64,000 nucleotides of DNA. It comes from Bog-756 sp963830165 (lineage in GTDB: Bacteria; Actinomycetota; Acidimicrobiia; Acidimicrobiales; RAAP-2). Made by a program: the position numbers and the translations under genes. Under the pieces are notes generated by a model. That model worked only from the letters and a program-made list of their open reading frames with translations, was not told the DNA's origin and did no database searches. Where the stretch lies: contig CAWHKZ010000005.1 in the NCBI GenBank assembly GCA_963830165.1, positions 372,001 to 436,000 on the forward strand. The letters run 5' to 3'. How positions within the stretch are numbered: the first letter of the stretch is position 1; each line of letters opens with the position of its first letter. Positions 38,442-46,040 of this stretch are shown here, in pieces.

Positions 38442-39722
38442 CTAGGCGATCTGTGCCTCGGCTCCGAACGTCGGCGCCTCCAACCCGATCTCATGAATGC
38501 AGGAGATCAGTACGCACAGGTTGTGGCAGATCACCTTGCACAGAACCTCGTTCACCTGACCCGTGTCGGACTTGGACTTCAGGGAGTCACCGAACTTCGC
38601 CTTGATCATGGAGAACGTCGTCTCGACGTTGCTCCGCTGGTGGTAGCGAGAGAGGAACGTATCCCGCTGGTAGGCGAACATGTGGTACATCCGCGTCCAG
38701 GTCGACGCGGTAGCCGGGGGCGGGGGCGTAGCGCCGCCGTCGTGCACGGCGGGGATGTCGCCCCGGAACGGGATGAGGGGAAGTCCACCTGCAGCCTCAA
38801 CGGCTGCCAGGTTGGCCTTACCGGAGTACGCCTTGTCGGCGGACACGTCCCCGATGGCGAAGTTCTCGGCAGTTGCGGCCAGAAGGGGGCGGAAGTACTT
38901 GGTGTCATTACTGCGCCATCCCGTGACCTCAACGGAAGTCACGATGTTGGTGCGGACGCCGGTCATGGCGTGCAGCTTGATCCACTCCCGCTTTTTGGCG
39001 GGCGTAGCGGCCGCCTCGGAACCCCACTTGTGGTCGAACCAGCGGACGAACCGGCATGTGCTGAATCCGGTGGAGTCGGCAGCGAAGTCAGTTTCGACGC
39101 CCTTCAGGGGCAGCGCCGACAGGGACACCAGTTCTTTCAGGACGGGGGTCATCTCGGGGTCACGCAGGTAGCGGAGCACGGAGTTGAAATGGGGGTCCTG
39201 CGTGGTCAGCCCCTTGGCTGCCTGGTCCCGAACGTCGCTGTCGGAACGACGGGCCGACATCCCGCCGTAGACCTTGGACACAGCAGCGAAGGCCATGTCA
39301 CTCATCGGCAGGCGGGGTCGACCACGGCCCTGCTCGGGCTGCGGGATGGTGGAGCACAGGTCGGCCAGCATCGGGAGCAGCCGATCCTTTTCCTCGCACT
39401 GCGCACGGTTGTAGGCCGCCCAGTCCTGGGTGTACGTGACCTTGACTTCCTCGGTCACGGTGCCGTCCTCGGTCGTGACCTCACGGCGGATCGTGTACTC
39501 CACCGCCATGACGTGCTTGCAGGGCAGTCCGCGGAGGGTGAAGTCCGGGCACGTGCAGGCCATCTCCGGGGCGACCTCACGAACGGTGATGTCGGTCTTG
39601 ACGGTCGACACGGTGTAGCCGGCGCCCTGGACGGTCTGCGAGGGAACGAGCCATCCGTGCGTGCTCTTGCGAACCGGCATGGTGGCTGCGATCTGCAGGG
39701 CCTTGATCTCTCGTGCTTCCAT
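38442..39722 (-). CDS. DDE transposase with N-terminal SWIM zinc finger
   Basis: 426 residues. SWIM motif C56-x-C58...C68-x-H70 in MACTCPDFTLRGLPCKHVMAVEY, a middle region GRGRPRLPMSDMAFAAVSKVY, and an IS4-like DDE core: D216 in DFAADSTGFSTCRFVRWFD, D296 in GDVSADKAYSGK and E367 in RSNVETTFSMIKAKFG. ATG 39722 with AAGGGAGA upstream and a near-consensus promoter. Transposases of this architecture occur in several phyla; I know no described terminal structure for them. No inverted repeats flank the gene closely, so its true ends may be the outer boundaries of the accessory block. Confidence 0.9.
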   Translation of the reverse strand: MEAREIKALQIAATMPVRKSTHGWLVPSQTVQGAGYTVSTVKTDITVREVAPEMACTCPDFTLRGLPCKHVMAVEYTIRREVTTEDGTVTEEVKVTYTQDWAAYNRAQCEEKDRLLPMLADLCSTIPQPEQGRGRPRLPMSDMAFAAVSKVYGGMSARRSDSDVRDQAAKGLTTQDPHFNSVLRYLRDPEMTPVLKELVSLSALPLKGVETDFAADSTGFSTCRFVRWFDHKWGSEAAATPAKKREWIKLHAMTGVRTNIVTSVEVTGWRSNDTKYFRPLLAATAENFAIGDVSADKAYSGKANLAAVEAAGGLPLIPFRGDIPAVHDGGATPPPPATASTWTRMYHMFAYQRDTFLSRYHQRSNVETTFSMIKAKFGDSLKSKSDTGQVNEVLCKVICHNLCVLISCIHEIGLEAPTFGAEAQIA

Positions 39723-39739
39723 CGGATTCTCCCTTGGAC

Positions 39740-39783
39740 TGTGTACCTACTAGTAATATACCTAGGGGTACACAGGAAGTCAA
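39740..39783 (-). promoter_or_regulatory. Transposase promoter with palindromic operator
   Basis: Minus strand: -35 TTGACT (39783-39778), 17-bp spacer, -10 TATATT (39760-39755). Inverted repeat TGTGTACC (39740-39747) / GGTACACA (39767-39774) brackets the -10 box, a layout expected for repression. Lies in the 103-bp divergent region shared with the zinc-ribbon gene. Confidence 0.7.
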
Positions 39784-39825
39784 GTAGTAATCTGATACTT
39801 GACGTATATTCCTGGGAGGTACATA

Positions 39826-39984
39826 GTGGGGCGCATGGGAACGATCCTGAAGACGTTTTTCGTGTGCGAGCGGTGCGGGCACGAGTGGCCCCCGCGAGAT
39901 CCCGCGAAGAAGCCCACCGTCTGCCCGAAGTGCAAGTCCCCGTACTGGGACAAGCCGCGACAGACTCCCAAAAAGGATGCGTGA
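39826..39984 (+). CDS. Small zinc-ribbon protein divergent from the transposase
   Basis: 52 residues from GTG 39826, six bases after GGGAGG; ATG 39835 is an alternative. Two CxxC knuckles: FVCERCGHEW and TVCPKCKSPYW, the arrangement of a rubredoxin-like zinc ribbon, with a basic tail KPRQTPKKDA. It could bind DNA or the transposase, or regulate the shared promoter region; only the metal site is visible. Confidence 0.75.
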   Translation: MGRMGTILKTFFVCERCGHEWPPRDPAKKPTVCPKCKSPYWDKPRQTPKKDA

Positions 39985-40021
39985 GGCATCCGGGCCGGGT
40001 AGAATTTTGCTGTAACAAGCG

Positions 40022-40094
40022 TGGGGGCGGGAGGGATCGAACCTCCGACCATCGGATCCAGAGTCCGGTGCTCTGCCTGCTGAGCTACACCCCC
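40022..40094 (-). tRNA. tRNA-Gln (CTG)
   Basis: 73-nt cloverleaf: acceptor GGGGGTG with CGCCCCC, D arm GCTCAGCAGGCAGAGC, anticodon loop CTCTGGA giving CTG, T arm GGAGG-TTCGATC-CCTCC, discriminator A. No encoded CCA. The outermost anticodon-stem pair is a C-A mismatch (27-43). It is the only tRNA inside the accessory block. Confidence 0.9.
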
Positions 40095-40151
40095 GCAGAC
40101 GAGTCTTGGGGGGTTGGGCCGCGAAACTTGGCCCCCCTTGACTCGGACTTC

Positions 40152-40748
40152 TCAGTAGGGCTGATGCGTTTCGTCGCCCTCCTTCCATCCCTGCTGGGGC
40201 GGCTTCTCCGGGGAGTCGGAGTCATGGGCCAATCGAGCGATGGAACGCCCACGCCCCACTGCCGACTGCACCTCGGCTGCCATCTGATCCATGACGGGGT
40301 GACGTCCCGTATTTGTTCCGGCCCGGATGAACTCCCATCTCCCAGCGCCAAGGGAAACGACACTGCCTCGGGACTTCTTCAGGTGGGCAAGGGACGCGCT
40401 GATGACCTCCAGACTGTCGTCTGTCCGTCCGTGCATTTTCAGGTTCGTCTGGATTTCAGTCAGGTGAAGGCCGGTAGACGACTCCTCCAGCACCTTCTCC
40501 ACTGCACGGGTGCGGGGCATGTTGATCCAGTCCTCGGAGTCCAGGGATCGCACCTCTCCGGGGGCAGGCGGCACGTCCCAGCCACGGCGGATGGCGATCT
40601 GTTCCAGCGCCTCCCGCTGAACGATGAGTTCGGACAACGTTGCTCGGGCCTCAGACGCCTGCGCGGCGAGGCCGGACAGGAGCTGCTGAACGTTGTCAAT
40701 CTCGCGGTCCTGCTGGATGATCAGGTCAAGGATGGGGTCGGTCGCCAT
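40152..40748 (-). CDS. Hypothetical protein with coiled coil and winged-helix-like domain
   Basis: 198 residues. N-terminal coiled coil (ILDLIIQQDREIDNVQQLLSGLAAQASEARATLSELIVQREALEQI), then MPRTRAVEKVLEESSTGLHLTEIQTNLKMHG... VISASLAHLKKSRGSVVSLGAGRWEFI, which has the helix-helix-wing pattern of HARE/winged-helix domains, and a disordered polar C-terminus. Probably a DNA-binding or assembly protein; inference only. Encoded next to tRNA-Gln in the less GC-rich block. Confidence 0.8.
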   Translation of the reverse strand: MATDPILDLIIQQDREIDNVQQLLSGLAAQASEARATLSELIVQREALEQIAIRRGWDVPPAPGEVRSLDSEDWINMPRTRAVEKVLEESSTGLHLTEIQTNLKMHGRTDDSLEVISASLAHLKKSRGSVVSLGAGRWEFIRAGTNTGRHPVMDQMAAEVQSAVGRGRSIARLAHDSDSPEKPPQQGWKEGDETHQPY

Positions 40749-40878
40749 GCCCCCACATTAGCACCTACACAAACTCAGTCGTGTACTTTTCCGCCCCTGA
40801 CGGGCTGCCCGGTTTTCCAGATATTTGTGTGTGATAACCGGGCAGGTCCCCTACCTGGGCTAGTCGTAGGCTCATTTC

Positions 40879-41193
40879 ATGAAACACGTCATCACCAGAG
40901 GCACGGCGGTCGCAGTGATCCTTGCTGACGTGTTCTTCATCCTGGGCGATCTGGTCCCTAGATCAGTCTCGATCCCGGTCGGACTTGTGGTGCTTGTTGT
41001 CGTCGGCGGGTGGCTGGTGTGGGACGTGAGGCGGTCCCATCGTTCATCCGAGGCGACCGCCTCACCCGCAGACCCCGATTTTCTGGTCACGTTGGACAAG
41101 GTGGCGCGAGCCCAGGACGCCCTGGTGGAGGAGGCATCGTCCAGATGGGTGCGGTATCGGAGATCGTTGGAAAAGGGCGGGGACCAGGGATGA
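40879..41193 (+). CDS. Small membrane protein, unknown function
   Basis: 104 residues. Two hydrophobic helices (TAVAVILADVFFILGDLV and SIPVGLVVLVVVGGWLVWDV) then a charged cytoplasmic tail with a short helix (DFLVTLDKVARAQDALVEEASSRWVRYRRSLEK). The arrangement, two helices then a soluble helix, loosely resembles the other membrane protein of this block (32579). No strong ribosome site. Confidence 0.65.
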   Translation: MKHVITRGTAVAVILADVFFILGDLVPRSVSIPVGLVVLVVVGGWLVWDVRRSHRSSEATASPADPDFLVTLDKVARAQDALVEEASSRWVRYRRSLEKGGDQG

Positions 41194-41202
41194 TGACCAC
41201 TT

Positions 41203-41263
41203 TTGGTGCAGCGTGCGGAGTTTTTGTGCAGAAGAGAATTTCGGTGCAAGGCCTCACCTGGGG
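41203..41263. repeat. Right boundary repeats of the accessory block
   Basis: From inside to outside: TTTTGGTGCAG, TTTTTGTGCAGAAG, TTTCGGTGCAAGGCC, then the direct repeat TCACCTGGGG (41254-41263). On the opposite strand these read CTTGCACCGAAA, TTCTGCACAAAAA and GCTGCACCAAAA, matching the left boundary motifs in inverted order. The repeat ends 18 bp before the start codon of the mutase gene. Confidence 0.55.
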
Positions 41264-41281
41264 CCGGGATACGCTCGATCC

Positions 41282-42037
41282 ATGCCTCAGCTGGTCCTTC
41301 TCCGTCACGGACAGTCCCTCTGGAACGCCGAGAACCTGTTCACCGGGTGGCACGACGTCGACCTCTCCCCTCTGGGTGAGGACGAGGCCCGCGGAGCGGG
41401 CAGGATGCTCGCCGACGAGGGTGGACTCGACCTGCGAATCGTCCACACGTCGGTCCTCACCCGGGCCGTCCGCACCGCCGACCTGGCCCTCGACGCCGCC
41501 GGGCGGTCGTGGCTCCCGGTGCGTCGGCACTGGCGCCTCAACGAACGGCACTACGGGGCCCTGCAGGGGCTCAACAAGAAGGAGACCACCGCCAGGCACG
41601 GCGACGCCCAGGTCAAGGAGTGGCGGCGGAGCTACGCGACCCCGCCCCCGGCGGTGGCCCGTGGCGACGCACACGACCCGGCGGGTGACCCCCGCTACCG
41701 GGACGTACCCGCCGACGCCCTGCCGCTCACCGAGTGCCTGGCCGACGTGGTGGACCGGGTCGTCCCGTACTGGGCCGACGCCATCGTGCCCGACCTCCTG
41801 ACCGAGGGGTACCGCGGCGGGGCCGTGCTGGTGGTGGCCCACGGCAACAGCCTGCGGGCACTGCGCAAGCACATCGAGGGCATCGGCGACGACGAGATCG
41901 TCGACCTCGAGATCCCGACGGGCATCCCCTACCGGTACGTGCTCGACGACCGGCTCGGTGTCGTGACGCACGGGTTCCTCGGGGACGAGGCCGCCGCCGC
42001 GGCCGCCGCCGAGGCCGTCCGCCGCCAGGCCGGCTGA
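41282..42037 (+). CDS. gpmA: 2,3-bisphosphoglycerate-dependent phosphoglycerate mutase
   Basis: 251 residues. Glycolytic interconversion of 3- and 2-phosphoglycerate. Phosphohistidine site LVLLRHGQSLWNAENLFTGWHDVDLS, HTSVLTRAVRTADLAL, RRHWRLNERHYGALQGLNKKET and VVAHGNSLRALRKHIEGI. An Ala-rich C-terminus follows. ATG 41282 has no good ribosome site; TACGCT (41270-41275) just upstream could be a -10 box of a nearly leaderless transcript. Any ancestral promoter further upstream would have been separated by the accessory block. Confidence 0.94.
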   Translation: MPQLVLLRHGQSLWNAENLFTGWHDVDLSPLGEDEARGAGRMLADEGGLDLRIVHTSVLTRAVRTADLALDAAGRSWLPVRRHWRLNERHYGALQGLNKKETTARHGDAQVKEWRRSYATPPPAVARGDAHDPAGDPRYRDVPADALPLTECLADVVDRVVPYWADAIVPDLLTEGYRGGAVLVVAHGNSLRALRKHIEGIGDDEIVDLEIPTGIPYRYVLDDRLGVVTHGFLGDEAAAAAAAEAVRRQAG

Positions 42038-42080
42038 ACCGGGCCGGCTGAACCGGGCCGGCCCGCGCCCCGCCGTACGC

Positions 42081-42116
42081 GACGAGTGGCCGGCCCCATC
42101 GGGCCGACCACTCGTC
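42081..42116 (+). terminator. Hairpin after the phosphoglycerate mutase gene
   Basis: GACGAGTGG (42081-42089) pairs with CCACTCGTC (42108-42116), with further pairing CGGCCC/GGGCCG inside. No T run follows. Between convergent genes. Confidence 0.65.
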
Positions 42117-42221
42117 CTGTCCAACCGTCGGTGGGGGGCATCCGACGGGTATCGCGCTGTCGGGGAGAGGGGGGCTTCCCCCGACAGGTCCTCGGGCCCG
42201 GGAGGCCCGTGGGGACGACGC

Positions 42222-42560
42222 CTACAGGGCGTCGGCTCCCCGCTCGCCCGTGCGGACCCGGATGATCTCCTCGACGGCGAGGATCCATACCTTGCCGTCG
42301 CCGATCTTCCCGGTCCCGGCCACGTCGACGATGGCGTTGGCCACCTCGTCGACCTGGGCGTCGTCGACGACGACCTCGAGCCGGATCTTCGGCACGAACT
42401 CGACCTCGTACTCCGCTCCCCGGTAGACCTCGGTGTGTCCCCGCTGGCGCCCGAACCCCTGGGCCTCCGTGAGGGTCATCCCGTGGACGCCGAGCGCCTT
42501 GAGGGCTTCCTTGACTTCATCCAACTTGAACGGCTTGAGCACCGCCACGATCAACTTCAT
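42222..42560 (-). CDS. glnK: Nitrogen regulatory protein PII
   Basis: 112 residues. MKLIVAVLKPFKLDEVKEALKALGVHGMTLTEAQGFGRQ, T loop GHTEVYRGAEYEVEFVPK with Tyr51 (uridylylation/adenylylation site) and the C-terminal GTGKIGDGKVWILAVEEIIRVRTGE nucleotide-binding signature. Senses 2-oxoglutarate and ATP/ADP and blocks the ammonium channel. Lies 67 bp downstream of amt on the same strand: a standard amt-glnK operon. Confidence 0.96.
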   Translation of the reverse strand: MKLIVAVLKPFKLDEVKEALKALGVHGMTLTEAQGFGRQRGHTEVYRGAEYEVEFVPKIRLEVVVDDAQVDEVANAIVDVAGTGKIGDGKVWILAVEEIIRVRTGERGADAL

Positions 42561-42627
42561 GCTGCATTTCTCCTTCTCGTACCCGATGTGGTCCAGACTG
42601 CTTCCGGCCTAGCCGGTACGGACACGG

Positions 42628-44151
42628 TCACACCGGTTCCTCCTCGGGTTCTGGCGCTCGCTTGTCGTTGGACGACTCGCCGGCCATCGACAGGGCGCCC
42701 ACCCGTTCGGCGAGGGTCTCGGCCGGGAAGGCCTCCTCGCCATGGATGGCCAGGTCGCCGACCTCGAGGACCTCGTCGCTGTAGCGGGCACCACGCAGGA
42801 CCCAGCCGATCAGCTTCATGAGGATGAAGGTCACGAGAGCCGACCAGAGGATGACCCACACGGCTGCCCGGAACTGTTCCCACAGCTGGTGGGCGGAGCC
42901 GGTGTAGATCAGTCCGCTGACGCTGAAGGGGGCACAGGCCGTCGCCTGCGAGGCGTAGGTGGCAGGAACATGGGCGACACCGCAGGGGTACTCGATCATG
43001 TTCGGGTCACCGAAGACACCGAGCAGGAGACCTCCGAGGAGTCCCGCCATCCCGTGGGTGTAGATGACGCCGAGCGCATCGTCCACCTTCGAGAACGGAC
43101 GGACCTTGGAGAGGTAGTTCCAGGCGACCCACACGACGGCGGTGCAGATGGCGCCGACGTAGATGGCGCCCTGACCGTTCACCCAGCCGGCGCACGGAGT
43201 GATGCCGACCAGACCGCAGATCATGCCGTTCACCCCACCGAGGAAGGTGGGCTTCTTCTCCTTCGAGAGCCAGGCGTCCATGGCGATCCACACGAGGACA
43301 CCGGTGGCGGTGGCCAGGTTGGTGTTGACCACGGCGGCGGCGGCGTCCGCACCGGCGTAGTACGGGTCACCACCATTGAAGCCGTTCCAACCGAGCCACA
43401 GGATGCCGGCCCCGACCCCGGCCATGACCAGGTTGTTCGGTATGGCGTGCTGTCGGTCGCGTAGCAGGCGTGGCCCGAGGACCCAGGCCGCTACGAATCC
43501 GGACACACCGGCGGACATGTGGATCACGTACCCACCGGAGAAGTCGAGCGCACCCTCCTGGGCGAAGTAGCCGCCGCCCCAGAGCAGGAAGGCGTCGACG
43601 CTGTAGACGAAGGTCGACCACAGCGGCACCAGCAGGCACCAGGCGCTGAACTTGATCCGGCCGAGCACGCTACCCATGAAGAGGAGCGGGGTGATGGCCG
43701 CGAACACGAACTGGAAGTAAGCCAGCGTCGAGGTCGGGAAGTGGAACGGGATGGCCGTGTTGGCCGCGGAGACTGCCTGGCCCTGTTCACCGAGTGGACT
43801 GGTGATCGGTCCCGGCTTGCCCCAGAAGTTGTCGATGAACTGTGTCCATCCACCTTTACCTAACTGGTTCTGCACCCCGTTGGTGACCCCGTTCCCCCAC
43901 GAGTTGGCGCCGAAGCCCATCTTGTACTCGTACAGGAACCAGATGACCAATACGATCGAGAAGCCGGCGAACATCATCGCCATCACGTTGACGGCCCACT
44001 TCTTCTGCACGAGCGATGCGTAGAGCACCGCCAGTGCCGGCAGGCTCATCAGGCCGACGAATGTGGCAGCCACCAACTGCCACGTGTTGTCCCCCGTATT
44101 GAGCCAACTCGGATACGGAATCTGCACAATATGTACTGCTGCTTCTAGCAC
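42628..44151 (-). CDS. amt: Ammonium transporter Amt
   Basis: 507 residues, about eleven membrane helices. Pore histidines in GGYVIHMSAGVSGFV and DDALGVIYTHGMAGLLGG; ILWLGWNGFNGGDPYYAGADAAAAVVNTN is typical. Longer than E. coli AmtB because of a glycine/asparagine-rich periplasmic insertion (~60-135) and a C-terminal tail (~450-507). GTG start at 44151. Co-transcribed with glnK. Confidence 0.95.
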   Translation of the reverse strand: MLEAAVHIVQIPYPSWLNTGDNTWQLVAATFVGLMSLPALAVLYASLVQKKWAVNVMAMMFAGFSIVLVIWFLYEYKMGFGANSWGNGVTNGVQNQLGKGGWTQFIDNFWGKPGPITSPLGEQGQAVSAANTAIPFHFPTSTLAYFQFVFAAITPLLFMGSVLGRIKFSAWCLLVPLWSTFVYSVDAFLLWGGGYFAQEGALDFSGGYVIHMSAGVSGFVAAWVLGPRLLRDRQHAIPNNLVMAGVGAGILWLGWNGFNGGDPYYAGADAAAAVVNTNLATATGVLVWIAMDAWLSKEKKPTFLGGVNGMICGLVGITPCAGWVNGQGAIYVGAICTAVVWVAWNYLSKVRPFSKVDDALGVIYTHGMAGLLGGLLLGVFGDPNMIEYPCGVAHVPATYASQATACAPFSVSGLIYTGSAHQLWEQFRAAVWVILWSALVTFILMKLIGWVLRGARYSDEVLEVGDLAIHGEEAFPAETLAERVGALSMAGESSNDKRAPEPEEEPV

Positions 44152-44634
44152 TGCTGGGTGCTCCTCTCCTCAGATGCCTCGTGCGTTGACTGCACCCCGC
44201 CCCCCACCCCACGGGGGGCGGCGACGATAGCCAAGGCAGGCAGATGCGCTCTGCCGGGTCACACAATGCAGCGTGGGGATTTCGGCACGGTCACTGCAGT
44301 GTTACCAACGCGTGAACTGGAACCGCCAGGCGCCGGCCCGGACGAACTACCAGGTCAATGCCGCGTTCGCGCCGTGCAACCGGTCGGATGCCCCCGCCCG
44401 GGGCGCGGTACGGGGCCTCTGTAGGAGCCGAGTGTGAACGACGTGGGGCGCTCGCCGACGGTCGCGCACCGGGTCACAGGGCAGCGTGTGCCCGAAGCGG
44501 AGGTCGACGACCTGAACACGTCGCGGGTGCGGTCAGGGGGTGCGTGCGCCGCGTGCCGCCGGTCCGTTCCACAGTGGCCCGACGGCCGTCACCGCGCTCC
44601 ACACGGTCCGGGCGTCACGGGGACGCCGGATCGG
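44152..44634. other. Non-coding region upstream of amt
   Basis: No gene accepted; the open frames here lack ribosome sites and family patterns. A 9-bp hairpin CCGCCCCCC (44197-44205) / GGGGGGCGG (44213-44221) lies 46 bp upstream of amt on its transcript side and could act as an attenuator or transcription barrier. A near-consensus promoter was not found. Confidence 0.45.
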
Positions 44635-45234
44635 TCACCCCTGGTCGTCGGAGGCGGGTGGCTTGGTCGGCTTCGGGGGCTTGGCCGGGGCCGAGGTCGG
44701 CGGCGTGTACCGCTTGTTCGGCTGGGCCCGACGGGCCGGCCCGGGGCTTCCCGGGGGAGCGTCCCCCGACTTGGCGAGCTTCAGCTTCTGCTGGATGCGG
44801 TACGTCCGGACGAGGTACCACGAGCCGATGAGGAGGAACGGGACGCCGAAGCCCCAGTAGTGCAGGTTGAACACGGAAAGCCCGTAGAGCGCGAGCACGA
44901 TCCCGAGCAGCAGCCGCTTGCGGAACCAGGCACAGCCCAGGGTGACGAGGGCCAGACCGAAGAGGACGAGGAACAGCGAGCTGTCGACCGTGGTGGCGTG
45001 GCTCGTCCCCTTGGATCCGTAGCTGCTGACGACGAGGATGGCGATCACGCCGGCCAGCGGCGCGGCGGCCAGGCCGATCAACCGCTCCCTCTCGTCCAGC
45101 CCGGCGGCGGCGGCCTCGAGCTCCTCGACCGTCTGCGGGCCCTCGTCCTGCTCCTTGTCCGGGCGCGTGTCCGCCTTGATCACGGCGCGGGTCAACCGCT
45201 CCGACAGCGTGGGCTTGTCCGGATCACCAGCCAT
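44635..45234 (-). CDS. Conserved membrane protein of unknown function
   Basis: 199 residues. Acidic cytoplasmic N-terminus (~1-50), four hydrophobic helices (~52-145: AAPLAGVIAILVVSSYG, SSLFLVLFGLALVTLGCAW, LLLGIVLALYGLSVFNLHYWGFGVPFLLIGSWYLV), then a basic Pro/Ala/Lys-rich tail. The layout matches small actinobacterial membrane proteins of unknown role. It lies 50 bp downstream of another membrane protein gene. Confidence 0.8.
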   Translation of the reverse strand: MAGDPDKPTLSERLTRAVIKADTRPDKEQDEGPQTVEELEAAAAGLDERERLIGLAAAPLAGVIAILVVSSYGSKGTSHATTVDSSLFLVLFGLALVTLGCAWFRKRLLLGIVLALYGLSVFNLHYWGFGVPFLLIGSWYLVRTYRIQQKLKLAKSGDAPPGSPGPARRAQPNKRYTPPTSAPAKPPKPTKPPASDDQG

Positions 45235-45284
45235 GCGTCACCGTACCGCGCTCCACCGAGGGGTCTCCACGACGCGCGACGGGG

Positions 45285-45845
45285 TCATGGCGCGCCGCGG
45301 CGCCGGTAGCGGACGAGGAGCCATCCGGCGCACCCGAGGGTCACGAACAGCAGCGCCGACGGCAGGAGCACCCTGGCCGGCGACGACCGCTCGGAGTCCA
45401 CGGTCTGCGCCGTCGAGAAGAGGCCCGGGTCGGAGTTGGCGACGATCCCGTGCACCGTCGCCCCCGGCGAGTACAGGACCGAACCGGGCACCCCTTCGCT
45501 GTAGTGCTGCCCGCGGAACGTGTACGTTCCCGTGCACTCGTAGCCGGCCGCGTTCGAGCCACTGCCACCCATGAGGGCCAGGCAGTGCGAGATGGTGAGG
45601 TCGACGGGGACGGGATCCGCCTTCAGGCTGTCGATCTGGTCGTTCTTCCGGATGCCCGCGACCAGCAGCACGGCGGCCACGATGACGATCGCGACCAGGG
45701 CCAGGGCCAGGGCCACCCTTCCGGCGCGGGCGGCGTCGACCGAGACGCCCGCGCCACGGAGCGGGGCCACCCTGTCGTCGCCGAGGGGGCCGCCGCTCGC
45801 CTGCCGTGTCCCGTCCGTCCCGTCCGTCTCGTCCCGCAATACCAT
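45285..45845 (-). CDS. Membrane protein with extracytoplasmic Cys-pair domain
   Basis: 186 residues from ATG 45845. Helix at ~43-67 (VALALALVAIVIVAAVLLVAG), an outside domain with SHCLALMGGSGSNAAGYECTGTYTFRGQHYSEGV where the two Cys could form a disulfide, and a second helix near the C-terminus (VLLPSALLFVTLGCAGWLLV) before RYRRRG. Resembles DUF3592-type two-helix proteins. Likely co-transcribed with the following membrane protein gene. Confidence 0.78.
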   Translation of the reverse strand: MVLRDETDGTDGTRQASGGPLGDDRVAPLRGAGVSVDAARAGRVALALALVAIVIVAAVLLVAGIRKNDQIDSLKADPVPVDLTISHCLALMGGSGSNAAGYECTGTYTFRGQHYSEGVPGSVLYSPGATVHGIVANSDPGLFSTAQTVDSERSSPARVLLPSALLFVTLGCAGWLLVRYRRRGAP

Positions 45846-46040
45846 CCGTCCCTCTCGCCCTCGGCCCACCGGCGGTGTCGACCGCCCGGGATGGAGAGAG
45901 CGCCGATGGTAGCAGCGGGCCCCGGTTCAGCGACCCCACCCACACCGCACACCCGCCCGGTCACCCCCGGCACGGCGTTCCCATCGCGTCGACCATGGCG
46001 GTCCCCCGCACCCGAGGGGGTTCGTCTGTAGCCTGTGGCC

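Larger units (their letters stand above)
32456..41253. mobile_element. Candidate mobile element with SWIM-DDE transposase and tRNA-Gln cargo
   Basis: Flanked by the direct repeat TCACCTGGGG and by TGCAC(C)-type motifs in opposite orientation at the two ends (TTGCACC outermost, TTCTGCAC plus A-run further in). Inside are an interrupted membrane-protein gene, two nested IS21 elements, a SWIM-DDE transposase, a zinc-ribbon protein, tRNA-Gln, a coiled-coil/winged-helix protein and a small membrane protein. The base composition of the non-IS parts is visibly less GC-rich than the flanks. The boundaries are inferred, and the repeats could instead be regulatory sites of dnaK and the mutase gene. Confidence 0.45.

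Noticed and set aside
38277..40928. 883-codon plus-strand frame across the SWIM-DDE region
   Set aside because: It overlaps the interrupted gene's 3' part, the antisense of the transposase, tRNA-Gln and the coiled-coil gene; the real genes have motifs and ribosome sites.
44434..45309. Plus-strand coding region opposite the four-helix membrane protein
   Set aside because: No family pattern; the minus-strand product has consistent hydrophobic helices and an ATG start.
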